From CAYGDP01 sp964348665 (GTDB lineage Bacteria; Verrucomicrobiota; Verrucomicrobiia; Palsa-1439; CAYGDP01), in the NCBI GenBank assembly GCA_964348665.1, contig CAYGDP010000015.1, positions 15,758 to 79,757 on the forward strand: 64,000 nt of DNA. Reading direction: 5' to 3'. The position numbers were made by a program, and so were the translations under genes. The notes beneath the pieces were generated by a model. That model had not been told where the DNA came from, did not search any database, and worked only from the letters and a program-made list of their open reading frames with translations. Positions 47,442 through 55,755 of this stretch are shown one piece after another; the first letter of the stretch is position 1, and the number at the start of each line of letters is the position of its first letter.

Positions 47442-47745
47442 GCCTTTCGCGTATCATTTTTCTCCCACAATTTCAACTTCGACGAAGAAGTATTCGCTGT
47501 TTCGCCTTCCGAGGAAATGGAAAGAGGTTGGAGCGTCTTAGCCTACCCTATGAAAGTCTGCATCATCTCACTACTCTGCGCTTTCTATTCCATCCACAAC
47601 AACGAAGTTTGAGTCAGCCAGTAGACGACACGCTTTCTGTCGGAAGTAAGCACTGCCAAACTACATACGTAAGTCCGACGACAACAGCAACGACAACCAG
47701 TATATAACCGTGGTTTTCTGGATCGGAAGTTGATCGGGATTACGA
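47442..47745. other. 304-base gap between the M48 gene and holA
   Basis: It lies between two minus-strand genes. The minus strand has a short frame with a hydrophobic stretch (ILVVVAVVVGLTYVVW) at about 47,620-47,735 but no ATG, GTG or TTG start, so it is not called. I see no terminator or promoter with confidence. Confidence 0.5.
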
Positions 47746-48894
47746 TTAGTTTCCGCGATGTGTCCCGATGATTTTTGCCAACGCTTGTTGGAAAGCGAGT
47801 TTTTCGTCGAGACTGCTGCTGACGAGCGTCTGGTTGGTCGCGAGCCAGAGCGATTGGGCGGCGGCGAGTTCGGCAACCGAGTACCGGGTGGCGTGCTGAA
47901 GATTTTTGTAGAGCGCGTAGGGATGTTGCTGAAGCGGGTTGAAGGAGCGCTCGGCGGGCAATTCTTCCTTGCCCCGTTGCGCGAGGGCGACGAGGGCGGG
48001 CGCGTTGTAATATTTTGGCGTTTCGATGATATCGCGGTCGAGCAAGTGTCGAAGAAGAAGGAGTTGACGGGTCTTGTTGATAAGTGCAAAGAGAATCCCG
48101 ATGGCGTTTTCGCCTCGGCCAAGTAGGTTGTCGAGAACGGCGACGGCTTTGGGGAGGTCCCGTTCGCCAAGGGCATCGGTCAAATCCCAAACCAACGCGC
48201 CGCGAGTCGCGCAGGTGACGGCGTTGATATCGTCCCTGGTAATTTCCTTGCGAGCGCCAACGAAGGTAAATAGCTTTTCCAATTCGCTGTCCATCTGACG
48301 AAGGTCGGCACTAACCAGGGATAGAAACCGGTCGCGAGCGTCGCCATGGAACGTCTTCTTGCCAGCGTGAAGTTTGGTGTCAACAAACTGGGCAAGTTGG
48401 GTTTGGCCTTCGCGGGAGCGTTCGTCGGGCGGGCTAAGATCAATGACCTGGCCAAGTCTCTCGCAGGTCTTGTAGAAACTGCGGACGCGATTGACGGCGA
48501 TGGCGCTGATGATGAAAGTAACGGTGTCGGGGAGACCGCGTTTGAGCAATTCGGTGAGATCGCCGATGGTATCCAGCACGTCCTTGGCTTCGGAGGTGCG
48601 GTCGGTACCGAAGAAGTTCGCATCCTTGAGCCAGACAACTTTTTCGCCGCCGAGAAACGGGAGGGTACTGATGGCCTCGAGCGCGCGGGTGATGGCGGTG
48701 ACAGCTTCGGATGCGTTGGAGGCAGTTCCCTCGATGATTTCAGTGCCAAATTCGCCGGCGGACTTGGAACGAATGGCAACGAGTTCCCTGGCTCGTTGTT
48801 GGACGAGGTATTCCTGGCCAAAGATCAGAACTAGCCGTCGCGAATCTGCGGTTTGCGCATCCGGTCGAGAAGTTTTTTTTGGGGCGGTTGGCAT
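47746..48894 (-). CDS. holA: DNA polymerase III delta subunit
   Basis: A 382-residue clamp-loader subunit that opens the beta sliding clamp. After a polar N-terminus of about 20 residues, LVLIFGQEYLVQQRARELV and FLGGEKVVWLKDANFF match domain I. FVDTKLHAGKKTFHGDARDRFLSLV is domain II. GRGENAIGILFALINKTRQLLLLRHLL is the helical domain III. It is slightly longer than the usual 330-350 residues because of the N-terminal tail. Its start lies two bases after the stop of the metallopeptidase gene at 48,897, so they share a transcript. That pairing looks historical rather than functional. Confidence 0.87.
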   Translation of the reverse strand: MPTAPKKTSRPDAQTADSRRLVLIFGQEYLVQQRARELVAIRSKSAGEFGTEIIEGTASNASEAVTAITRALEAISTLPFLGGEKVVWLKDANFFGTDRTSEAKDVLDTIGDLTELLKRGLPDTVTFIISAIAVNRVRSFYKTCERLGQVIDLSPPDERSREGQTQLAQFVDTKLHAGKKTFHGDARDRFLSLVSADLRQMDSELEKLFTFVGARKEITRDDINAVTCATRGALVWDLTDALGERDLPKAVAVLDNLLGRGENAIGILFALINKTRQLLLLRHLLDRDIIETPKYYNAPALVALAQRGKEELPAERSFNPLQQHPYALYKNLQHATRYSVAELAAAQSLWLATNQTLVSSSLDEKLAFQQALAKIIGTHRGN

Positions 48895-48896
48895 GG

Positions 48897-49826
48897 CTAG
48901 AAATCTTCGAATGCGTTCTCGAACTCGGCAAAGCTCGAATATTGATTGCCGTAGGTTTGCATGATCGCGTCCCGGAACGTTGCCCGTTTTCCCAAACGAT
49001 CGATCAATTGAAGAAACCGCGCTTTATTATGGCGTGTGAGAAGAAACCGCACGATTCTTTCGCTTTCAGCGTAGAACGAACTCGCCAGTTTTGGGTCGGA
49101 AGGATACGTGGTAGCCGAGGTTAGCTGGGAAAGCGAGAGCAATCGCGTGGCGGCGCGTTGGGGAAGGTTTTTCTGGTTCCCGTGAAGTTTGGTATAGGCC
49201 GAATCGCTTTCGTACTCGGCAAATCCTTCATTCAGCCAAAGCGGCAGGTGCGATGCCACAAACCGATTTAGTGTGAGATGAGAAACTTCGTGAGCCACAA
49301 TGGCTTGGTCAGACGCGCTGGGGTGTTCGCCCAGAACGGCAAAAAATTCGGGGCCGAACGTGACTCCAATCGCCCAATCGGACACGGGAATTTGCAACTG
49401 TTTCCATTCGTCCCGGCTTTGGAACAGGAACACGTGGGATTTGCCTGCACTGCGATCCACAGCGGCGTTCAGGTCAATCTTCACCTTGGCATAACTCAAT
49501 TCGAGCATGGCAGCCACTTGATCGGCAACTGGTTGCAGTTTGTAATGGACGATGAAGTGATCGGTCTCGCCATGGGACCAATTTGGGGAAAGTTTGATGG
49601 CCGCCACGGCATATTTGCTGGCTGATTGCGTAAGCCCGTGCGACTTGCGGGGGCGGAGTTTGACGGGATCGGATTGGATTCGCCTGAGGGCTTCTTCCAA
49701 GCGTTTCTCGCCAGTAACGGCGGACGTGGTTTTTGCCGGTGGCGATGGATTTTTGTTTTGTGCCTGGGAAACCTGGCAGAGGACCGGAAGGATTGCGAAA
49801 ACAAGATGGAAACAGACTTGGCGCAT
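48897..49826 (-). CDS. Exported MA-type metallopeptidase, copy 1
   Basis: A 309-residue protein. Residues 1 to about 22 are a signal peptide (VFAILPVLCQV, then SQAQ). The zinc motif HEVSH is at 179-183, followed by WLNEGFAEYES at 197-207, which supplies the gluzincin-type Glu. This is the MA-like clan pattern of small bacterial peptidases. The region before it (HGETDHFIVHY, then HVFLFQSRDEW) is shared with copy 2. It lies between copy 2 upstream and holA downstream on the same strand. The substrate is unknown; a periplasmic or cell-wall role is likely from the signal peptide. Confidence 0.83.
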   Translation of the reverse strand: MRQVCFHLVFAILPVLCQVSQAQNKNPSPPAKTTSAVTGEKRLEEALRRIQSDPVKLRPRKSHGLTQSASKYAVAAIKLSPNWSHGETDHFIVHYKLQPVADQVAAMLELSYAKVKIDLNAAVDRSAGKSHVFLFQSRDEWKQLQIPVSDWAIGVTFGPEFFAVLGEHPSASDQAIVAHEVSHLTLNRFVASHLPLWLNEGFAEYESDSAYTKLHGNQKNLPQRAATRLLSLSQLTSATTYPSDPKLASSFYAESERIVRFLLTRHNKARFLQLIDRLGKRATFRDAIMQTYGNQYSSFAEFENAFEDF

Positions 49827-49880
49827 TTCGCGCTGATTATATCGGCGAACGAAGAGAAGGCAACGGGATTTGCGCGAAGA

Positions 49881-50792
49881 CTAGAACCGTTGGTAGGCAC
49901 GTTCGAATTCAGGGAACGCCTTGTATTTTGCGGAGTAAATCTTCAGAACCGCTTCGTCAAAACTTGCGCCGACCGACAGTTCGTTGACAAACAGGACAAA
50001 GAGTTTGTTGTCGTGACGACTGATGAGGAACCGGACCAGGCGCTCGGATTCCTCATAGAACGCTCGGACAGCCAACTCGTTGTTCGGGTAATCGGTCAGT
50101 CTGGTCAGGTCCGCGAGCGGGAATTGATGCGGCTGTGTTGTGCCGGCTGCGCGGTGGCCCACGCCCTTGAATTTGGCATAGGCGGCTTCGCTTTGGAATT
50201 CGGCAAATCCCTCGTTCAACCAGAGGGGGACTCGACGGGAAGCGAACCGATAAAAAACAACATGCGTCAATTCGTGGGCCATTTTGTTTGAATTTGCCTG
50301 AACGGCACCGGGTTCGGCGGCAAAAAACAATTCCCGCCCTACGGCAACCCCCGCCGCCCAGTCCTGCAAACCAAGTCGCGGCCGGAACTGTGTCCAGAGT
50401 TTGTCTTTGTCAAACAGGTACAAATGAGATTTTCCGCGAGACCGGTCGGCATCCGCCCCCAAGTCGAGCTTGATTTTGAGGTAATAAAACTCGGCCTCGC
50501 GAGCGAGGCGTTGGGCGTCGGTAAGCTTGAGAAAATGGATGACAAAATGGTCGGTCTCGCCATGCCGCCACTTATCCGCCAAAGCAATGGCAGCGCGTCC
50601 GTGTTCGCTAAGGTTTTTGTCGGTCAAATCGTCAAATTTTTTTTCGACGAGCTTGGCCGGATTGCGTCGTGCCTCAACCAACGGGTCGGGCTGGGATCTT
50701 GTGACCGGCTGCGGGGGTTTGGCTGTCGGCGATTGGCCGAACAAACTTCCACCAGCCAGGCAGAGAAAAAAAACGCTCCCAAACGATCTCAC
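49881..50792 (-). CDS. Exported MA-type metallopeptidase, copy 2
   Basis: A 303-residue paralogue of the next gene downstream. A signal peptide covers about 1-20 (VFFLCLAGGSLFG). HELTH is at 173-177 and WLNEGFAEFQS at 191-201. HGETDHFVIHF and HLYLFDKDKLW match copy 1, and both end in a short helix (EFERAYQRF here, EFENAFEDF there). The pair arose by duplication and sits 54 bases apart. Both keep their metal ligands, so both are probably active. They are expressed divergently from the ammonium transporter. Confidence 0.83.
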   Translation of the reverse strand: MRSFGSVFFLCLAGGSLFGQSPTAKPPQPVTRSQPDPLVEARRNPAKLVEKKFDDLTDKNLSEHGRAAIALADKWRHGETDHFVIHFLKLTDAQRLAREAEFYYLKIKLDLGADADRSRGKSHLYLFDKDKLWTQFRPRLGLQDWAAGVAVGRELFFAAEPGAVQANSNKMAHELTHVVFYRFASRRVPLWLNEGFAEFQSEAAYAKFKGVGHRAAGTTQPHQFPLADLTRLTDYPNNELAVRAFYEESERLVRFLISRHDNKLFVLFVNELSVGASFDEAVLKIYSAKYKAFPEFERAYQRF

Positions 50793-50998
50793 AGCACCAA
50801 TCTACCCAATGGATTGTGGAAAGCCAGTAGAAAACCGCTACCTATGGTCATGTTTCAGCCAAGCTGGTCAGAAAACACCATGTCCACCAAAGTAGAATGA
50901 ACCGATTCAGGAATTTCAGAGGGGAGACGGGCTAACGGATACCGTTGGCATCGGAATTGCTTTTTCTTGCCAAAAAACCCGTCCCAACAGGAGAAAAA

Positions 50999-52531
50999 AT
51001 GAAGAAATCGCACGCAAAGATGTTTCGCGCTGTGGCGTTTGCCGCGCTGATGGCGCTGCCGTTCGTGAGTTTTGCCCAAGATGCCGCTAAACCCGAGGCA
51101 GCGAAAGCTGCGGAGCCTGCCGCTGCAGAGGAGAAAAAAGAACCTGCCGATGCCACGCTCGAACAACGTGTCGGCGACCTTGAACAGTATTTTCAGAACC
51201 TCGGCGTCGGTGGATCTGGCGATTCTGCCTGGAAATCCAAAATCGGAGGCGTTCCCGGTCCCGGTCACAACGCCTGGATGATGGCCTCCGCCGCGCTGGT
51301 GTTATTCATGACACTGCCCGGTTTGGCACTTTTTTACGGCGGTTTGGTGCGCCGCAAAAACGTGCTCTCGGTTTTGGCGCAATGTCTTGGAATCACGGGT
51401 TTGGTGACGATTCTCTGGTGGGTGTGCGGGTACAGCCTTGTGTTTGGAGAAGGCGGCAGTCCGTTTTTGGGCAGCTTAAAACATCTTTTTATGGACGGAG
51501 TGACTTCTGCGCCGGACACCAATTATTGTTACTGGGTATCGGAGAATGTCTTTGCGATGTATCAAATGATGTTCGCGATCATCACCCCGGCGCTCATCGT
51601 GGGCGCGATCGCTGAGCGCATGAAGTTTTCGGCGATCATCCTGTTTATTACCCTCTGGATGTTCATCGTTTATTTCCCGCTGGCGCACATGATTTGGGGC
51701 GTTGATGGACTCATGAATGGCGTGTGGAATGGTGGCGCTAAAATACCCGCCATTGATTTCGCGGGAGGCACCGTTGTCCATATGTCCTCCGGGTGGTCTG
51801 CCTTAGTGCTTTGCATAATCCTTGGCAAACGCCTCGGAATGGGCAAGGAATCCTTTGCTCCACACAGCCTAACCCTCTGTATGGTTGGCACGGGTATGCT
51901 CTGGGTCGGCTGGTACGGTTTCAATGCCGGCAGCGCGTTATCTGCGGATGGTATCGCTGCCAACGCATTCACCACGACTACCTTGGCAACAGCAGTTGCC
52001 TGCTTTGTCTGGCCGCTGATGGAATGGATCACCAAAGGCAAACCGAGCGTGCTCGGCTTTTGCTCCGGCGCAGTCGCCGGATTGGTCGTGATCACGCCCG
52101 CCTGCGGATTCGTGGATACCACCGGAGCTGTCATTATCGGCGTCGCCGCCGGTGTGGTTCCCTGGTTTTTCTGCACGAAAGTCAAAGCCAAATTTGGCTA
52201 CGACGATGCGCTTGACACGTTCGGTGTCCACGCCATCGGCGGCACAATGGGCGCGTTATTAACGGGATTCCTGGCTACGTCGTCGGTCAATGGTAATCTT
52301 ACCGATGCCAATACTTACGCCAAGGATAATGGTTTGGCAAAACTCATTTCGGATGGCGGCTTGGTTGGTGCACAACTGAAAGCCATCGTCATCACGCTGG
52401 TCCTCGCGGTTGTTGGCACGATCATTATCGCGTTCATCGTGAAGGCGGTCGTCGGCTTGCGTCCAACGGAAGAAGTCGAACGTCAAGGTCTCGACCTCGC
52501 CGAGCATGGCGAGGAAGGATACGTCGGATAA
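50999..52531 (+). CDS. amtB: Ammonium transporter
   Basis: A 510-residue membrane channel for ammonium. CAGGAG at 50,988-50,993 places the start at the ATG at 50,999, giving a signal peptide (AVAFAALMALPFVSFAQD). A charged coiled segment of about 45 residues follows (about 25-70), before the channel proper. About eleven helices follow. Signatures are ALFYGGLVRRKNVLSV, DFAGGTVVHMSSGW (first pore His), GWYGFNAGSA, and DTFGVHAIGGTMGALLTG (second pore His). The periplasmic coiled segment is longer than in E. coli AmtB. No glnK lies beside it, so the PII regulator must be elsewhere. A strong terminator ends the unit. Confidence 0.93.
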   Translation: MKKSHAKMFRAVAFAALMALPFVSFAQDAAKPEAAKAAEPAAAEEKKEPADATLEQRVGDLEQYFQNLGVGGSGDSAWKSKIGGVPGPGHNAWMMASAALVLFMTLPGLALFYGGLVRRKNVLSVLAQCLGITGLVTILWWVCGYSLVFGEGGSPFLGSLKHLFMDGVTSAPDTNYCYWVSENVFAMYQMMFAIITPALIVGAIAERMKFSAIILFITLWMFIVYFPLAHMIWGVDGLMNGVWNGGAKIPAIDFAGGTVVHMSSGWSALVLCIILGKRLGMGKESFAPHSLTLCMVGTGMLWVGWYGFNAGSALSADGIAANAFTTTTLATAVACFVWPLMEWITKGKPSVLGFCSGAVAGLVVITPACGFVDTTGAVIIGVAAGVVPWFFCTKVKAKFGYDDALDTFGVHAIGGTMGALLTGFLATSSVNGNLTDANTYAKDNGLAKLISDGGLVGAQLKAIVITLVLAVVGTIIIAFIVKAVVGLRPTEEVERQGLDLAEHGEEGYVG

Positions 52532-52566
52532 TCCTCTTACACGCTTAGGAGGTAGAGAGCAGTTTG

Positions 52567-52604
52567 CGGCGCGGTCGGATGAATCATCCGACCGCGCCGT
52601 TTTT
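52567..52604 (+). terminator. Intrinsic terminator of the ammonium transporter gene
   Basis: CGGCGCGGTCGGAT at 52,567-52,580 pairs perfectly with 52,586-52,599. One further G-C pair leaves a three-base loop. TTTTT follows at 52,600-52,604. Confidence 0.92.
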
Positions 52605-52621
52605 ACCGGTGAATAGCGAGA

Positions 52622-52650
52622 TTGCAATCAATAAAGTCCTATGGTAAGAG
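52622..52650 (+). promoter_or_regulatory. Weak promoter of pseudopilin 1
   Basis: TTGCAA at 52,622-52,627, 17 bases, then TAAGAG. It occupies the place where the other four cassettes have TTGACA, and shares the preceding GCGAGATTG with cassettes 3 and 4. GGAGG at 52,661-52,665 is the ribosome site. Confidence 0.3.
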
Positions 52651-52670
52651 TTGGATAACAGGAGGACAAA

Positions 52671-53459
52671 ATGACCTTTGCAAACCCAGCTCGCAAAAAC
52701 CAAGCCTTCACTCTGGTGGAATTGCTGGTGGTGATTGCTGTCATCACAATTCTGGCGCGATTACTAATGCCCGGCATCCAAGGGGCTCGCCAAAAAGCGT
52801 ATGCCGCTGTTTGCGTGAGCAATATGCGTCAACTCGGCATCGCGTTTAACGTCTACGGTCACGATTCCAAGTATTACCCCGGCGCTTCTTGCGCATCCAG
52901 CACCAAGGGCGGGAGCGATTGGGTTCGATCCGTCGGAAACCCCGTTGGAGGTGGAAACACGATGCCGTGGTCGTGTTCACCCAAAAGCAATCCTGATCCG
53001 AATAAATGGACGGCCATCGGCACCTATGCCAATCCATCGGATCGCCCGTGCAAAAAAACCGTGTTTTGGTGCCCTTCCGACAGACTGACCACTTATAACA
53101 ACGCCCCCTGGGTGATCTCGTATGGCATGACCGGACTACACATCCCCGAATGCAGTTGCACGTACCCGTTTACAAAATACGATTCTGTCCGAAATCCCGC
53201 GGGGACGTACCTGCTCAACGAAGAAGCTTGCGGCGAATCTCTCTATAAAACCGGGGGCGTTGATTCTGGGTGCAACGACGCGGAAAGCGCCTGGGCTTGC
53301 TCCCTCTCCACGGCCAGCAGTCGCCACAACGGAGGCAGCCACGTGCTCTTTTGCGATGGACACGTGACTTGGGCGAAAAAATCCAAGATCGACCTCGACA
53401 TTGCCAACGATGATGGAATCTTGCCCGATGGAAGCAGTGGCGATGCGACAACGTATTGA
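52671..53459 (+). CDS. Pseudopilin-like H-X9-DG protein, cassette 1
   Basis: A 262-residue secreted or pilus-like protein. Residues 12-34 form a type II/IV prepilin N-terminus: QAFTLVELLVVIAVI, with cleavage expected before Phe and the Glu at mature position 5. RQKAYAAVCVSNMRQLG continues the helix. The globular part is rich in Cys, Gly and Asn. It ends with RHNGGSHVLFCDGHV, the H-X9-DG motif of prepilin-like proteins common in this phylum. The prepilin peptidase and assembly ATPase are not in the window. It faces its convergent membrane partner with 12 bases between stops. It is the most divergent of the five and has the weakest promoter. Confidence 0.87.
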   Translation: MTFANPARKNQAFTLVELLVVIAVITILARLLMPGIQGARQKAYAAVCVSNMRQLGIAFNVYGHDSKYYPGASCASSTKGGSDWVRSVGNPVGGGNTMPWSCSPKSNPDPNKWTAIGTYANPSDRPCKKTVFWCPSDRLTTYNNAPWVISYGMTGLHIPECSCTYPFTKYDSVRNPAGTYLLNEEACGESLYKTGGVDSGCNDAESAWACSLSTASSRHNGGSHVLFCDGHVTWAKKSKIDLDIANDDGILPDGSSGDATTY

Positions 53460-53471
53460 CTGATTGCTAAA

Positions 53472-54134
53472 CTACTGCGCAATCACTTGGTAATAACGAT
53501 CGAATAGTTGCCGTGGTTCTCCCTGCGCCTCTTCCTCCGGCAATTTTTCTTTTCTCCATAAAACCAAATGCACCACTCCCGTCTGAAACAATCTCTCTCG
53601 CATGCCACGGAGCTGGATTGCTTCCTGCACAACCACCAGTTTCGGCGGTGAAGATTTTGCCCACTGTGCTTCTTCCGTCAGTTGCAAGACAGGCAAACCC
53701 ATGAAGGACACCAATGCCTTGGCATCCGGAAATTGTTCGCGAGCCGCTTGCAGCGTACCTAGGGAAAGGTAATCGAGCATGACATTTTGGTTCTGTGTAA
53801 AACGCCCCCGGCCAAACAGGTGACCCGCCATCTGAACTCCCGATGGCTTGGCCAATCCTTTTTTGAATCCAGCCGCAAACGCACCCGCAGGCGATCCGCT
53901 CAAATCGCTCTCCTCCCGCGCATTGAGCAGGATCGCTACTTTGCCGGTCCCGCCCAACAGTTTCACTGTTTCTTCGGCTGCCACAAATCCGACCGCTTCC
54001 TGCAAATTCCCAGCCAACAAGCGATTCCCCTCATTCTTCGTTCCGCCCCCCCAAAAAAACGACACTACAAGAAGCACAATCACGGCAATGGCCGCACCCA
54101 TCACCAACGGGGATTTTTTCCAGCGATCATCCAT
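53472..54134 (-). CDS. Membrane-anchored binding-protein-like partner, cassette 1
   Basis: A 220-residue protein from the ATG at 54,134, chosen because WKKSP aligns with the other copies and because the -10 box overlaps the ATG at 54,143. One membrane helix covers about 8-27 (VMGAAIAVIVLLVVSFFWGG). The rest, probably periplasmic, shows alternating strands and helices: GKVAILLNAREESD, AAGFKKGLAKPSGVQMAGHLF, TLQAAREQFPDAKALVSFMGLPVL, PPKLVVVQ. This resembles a type I periplasmic-binding fold, though it is too short for the usual two lobes. It belongs to no family I can name. It is convergent with pseudopilin 1. Confidence 0.72.
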   Translation of the reverse strand: MDDRWKKSPLVMGAAIAVIVLLVVSFFWGGGTKNEGNRLLAGNLQEAVGFVAAEETVKLLGGTGKVAILLNAREESDLSGSPAGAFAAGFKKGLAKPSGVQMAGHLFGRGRFTQNQNVMLDYLSLGTLQAAREQFPDAKALVSFMGLPVLQLTEEAQWAKSSPPKLVVVQEAIQLRGMRERLFQTGVVHLVLWRKEKLPEEEAQGEPRQLFDRYYQVIAQ

Positions 54135-54141
54135 CGGGAAC

Positions 54142-54171
54142 ATGATACGTGTCGCTCGCCAAGTAAGTCAA
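54142..54171 (-). promoter_or_regulatory. Promoter of partner 1 (leaderless type)
   Basis: Reading the minus strand: TTGACT (54,171-54,166), 18 bases, TATCAT (54,147-54,142). The ATG at 54,134 begins seven bases beyond the -10 box, so the transcript would start at or near the start codon. Confidence 0.5.
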
Positions 54172-54179
54172 TCATAGGT

Positions 54180-54208
54180 TTGACAAACCAAGCCGGGTAA
54201 ATTAGGCT
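54180..54208 (+). promoter_or_regulatory. Promoter of pseudopilin 2
   Basis: TTGACA at 54,180-54,185, 17 bases, TAGGCT at 54,203-54,208. Its -35 box is only eight bases from the divergent -35 box of partner 1. GGAGG at 54,229-54,233 precedes the ATG. Confidence 0.5.
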
Positions 54209-54241
54209 TCCCATCAAGCAGCCTCACGGAGGTAATTCAAT

Positions 54242-54958
54242 ATGAAACCCTACTCTCGGAAACAGACGGCGTTTTCCTTAATCGAGCTTCTCGTCGTCAT
54301 CGCCGTTATCCTGCTCCTCGCGCGCATGCTATTGCCGAGTCTCGACAAAGCCAAAGCAACGGGATTGCAGGTGAAGTGCGCCAGTAATTTGCACCAATTG
54401 GGTGTGGCATACGCGACATACGCCAATGACTATAACATGTATCCTGGACACGACTGCGGAAGCAAAGGATCCATGGATTGGTTGCGCGGCAACGGTGGCA
54501 TACCTTTTTCATGCTCTCCTAAAACCAACCCGGACCCCGCCAGATGGTCAGCCCTGGGGCTTTATGCCAATCCAAGCGACCGGCCATGCCGAGAAACCGC
54601 CTTTTGGTGTCCGTCCGACGGTCATGATAACAGTTACGTCACTTCCTACCTCATGAACGGCGGTTTGGCGATTCCTCCCTTTAGCAATAGTTACACGCAA
54701 GTTCGCCCATCACAAATTAAAAGCCAATCGGCCACGTATCTCCTTTTTGAAGAAGCTGAAAGCGGTAGCGTCAATAACGATGGGTGTTTGTGGTGTTGTG
54801 GTGGCGACCGTGTTTCCGACCGACACAACGGAGGAGGCAATGCGCTTTTTTGCGATGGTCACGTGAAGTTGGTTAAGAAGACGATCGGAGACAGTGACAT
54901 CATTAACGATAACGGGATGCGTTACGATGGCAGCCAGGGAGATGCCACCGTTTATTGA
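54242..54958 (+). CDS. Pseudopilin-like H-X9-DG protein, cassette 2
   Basis: A 238-residue protein with a prepilin N-terminus at about 10-32 (TAFSLIELLVVIAVILLLAR; cleavage before Phe, Glu at +5). MLLPSLDKAKATGLQVKCASNLHQLG follows in the same register as cassettes 3-5. The globular part contains RPCRETAFWCPSD and ends RHNGGGNALFCDGHV (H-X9-DG). The ribosome site is GGAGG. It overlaps its partner's stop by seven bases. It is closer to cassettes 3 to 5 than to 1. It probably inserts in the inner membrane and is processed by a prepilin peptidase elsewhere. Confidence 0.88.
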   Translation: MKPYSRKQTAFSLIELLVVIAVILLLARMLLPSLDKAKATGLQVKCASNLHQLGVAYATYANDYNMYPGHDCGSKGSMDWLRGNGGIPFSCSPKTNPDPARWSALGLYANPSDRPCRETAFWCPSDGHDNSYVTSYLMNGGLAIPPFSNSYTQVRPSQIKSQSATYLLFEEAESGSVNNDGCLWCCGGDRVSDRHNGGGNALFCDGHVKLVKKTIGDSDIINDNGMRYDGSQGDATVY

Positions 54959-55635
54959 CGCGGAACGGAAATCGAATTGCTTGCGGCGATGGTGTAAAAT
55001 TGGCGAACGAGTTCCCTGGGGTTCCCGGGTGGCAAATCGCCGGGCAGCGTCACACCATCTTGACGGCGGATGACCACTTGCGCGACACCGGCTTCGAGCA
55101 ACCCTTTCTCAATTAGGATTGTTCCCGGCATATCTTCAACAGCAATCAGCTTCGGAGGAGTTTTTGCCAGCCATTCGGCTCGCTCGTCGAATTCAAGCCG
55201 TGGCATCCCCACAAACGAGATGAACAGCGTCGCTGACGAATATGTTTCGCGGGCCGCTTGCAATGTGCCCAAGGTCAGGTTGTTCGGAATCAGATTCTTG
55301 TTCTGTGGCAACGCTTGCCACGTCAAAAATGAACCGGCAAGTTGGACGTTGGAAAATTTGGAAATCGCCTCGCGAACCCCTTTTTCAAAACCTTCAGCGC
55401 GCGAGCCGCGAAACTTCTCTTTGGGGCTGCCTGGCAGAAGCAAAACCACCGATCCCCCCGACTCTCCCAACATGCGCGCCGACTCTTCCATAGTCACATA
55501 CCCGATCGCGGATTCGAGGTTGTATTGAACGACGGCTGGCTTCTTCGACCGGAAGAAAAATGAAATTGATACGAGCACGATCAGAGCCACAACGGAAACC
55601 TGAAATAATGGGTTCTTTTGAATTTCACCTAGCAT
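54952..55635 (-). CDS. Membrane-anchored binding-protein-like partner, cassette 2
   Basis: A 227-residue protein from the ATG at 55,635 (MLGEIQKNP, matching MLGEWSKSP of partner 3). The frame is open for another 43 codons but that part covers the promoter. One membrane helix covers about 11-30 (VSVVALIVLVSISFFF). The soluble part repeats the family pattern: GSVVLLLPGSPKEKF, EGFEKGVREAI, VQLAGSF, TLGTLQAARETYSSATLFISFVGMPRL, PPKLIAVE. Its tail has an extra SVPRQ extension. It is convergent with pseudopilin 2 and overlaps its stop. There is no ribosome site, and the -10 box ends six bases before the ATG. Confidence 0.72.
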   Translation of the reverse strand: MLGEIQKNPLFQVSVVALIVLVSISFFFRSKKPAVVQYNLESAIGYVTMEESARMLGESGGSVVLLLPGSPKEKFRGSRAEGFEKGVREAISKFSNVQLAGSFLTWQALPQNKNLIPNNLTLGTLQAARETYSSATLFISFVGMPRLEFDERAEWLAKTPPKLIAVEDMPGTILIEKGLLEAGVAQVVIRRQDGVTLPGDLPPGNPRELVRQFYTIAASNSISVPRQ

Positions 55636-55641
55636 CTTGGG

Positions 55642-55670
55642 AGAATATGGGGCAGCATAAATCCTGTCAA
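55642..55670 (-). promoter_or_regulatory. Promoter of partner 2 (leaderless type)
   Basis: Minus strand: TTGACA (55,670-55,665), 17 bases, TATTCT (55,647-55,642). Six bases separate the -10 box from the ATG at 55,635, the normal distance to a transcription start. Confidence 0.6.
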
Positions 55671-55697
55671 TAGTTGAAGCCACTACCCATGGCGAGA

Positions 55698-55726
55698 TTG
55701 ACAACTCCGAAGTGGTACGGTAGGTT
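55698..55726 (+). promoter_or_regulatory. Promoter of pseudopilin 3
   Basis: TTGACA at 55,698-55,703, 17 bases, TAGGTT at 55,721-55,726. It is preceded by GGCGAGA, as in cassette 4. Ribosome site GGAGG at 55,746-55,750. Confidence 0.5.
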
Positions 55727-55755
55727 TGCCATTGAACACTAAGACGGAGGTGAGC

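Noticed and set aside
47620..47735. Small membrane protein on the minus strand
   Set aside because: It has a hydrophobic stretch but no ATG, GTG or TTG start and no ribosome site.
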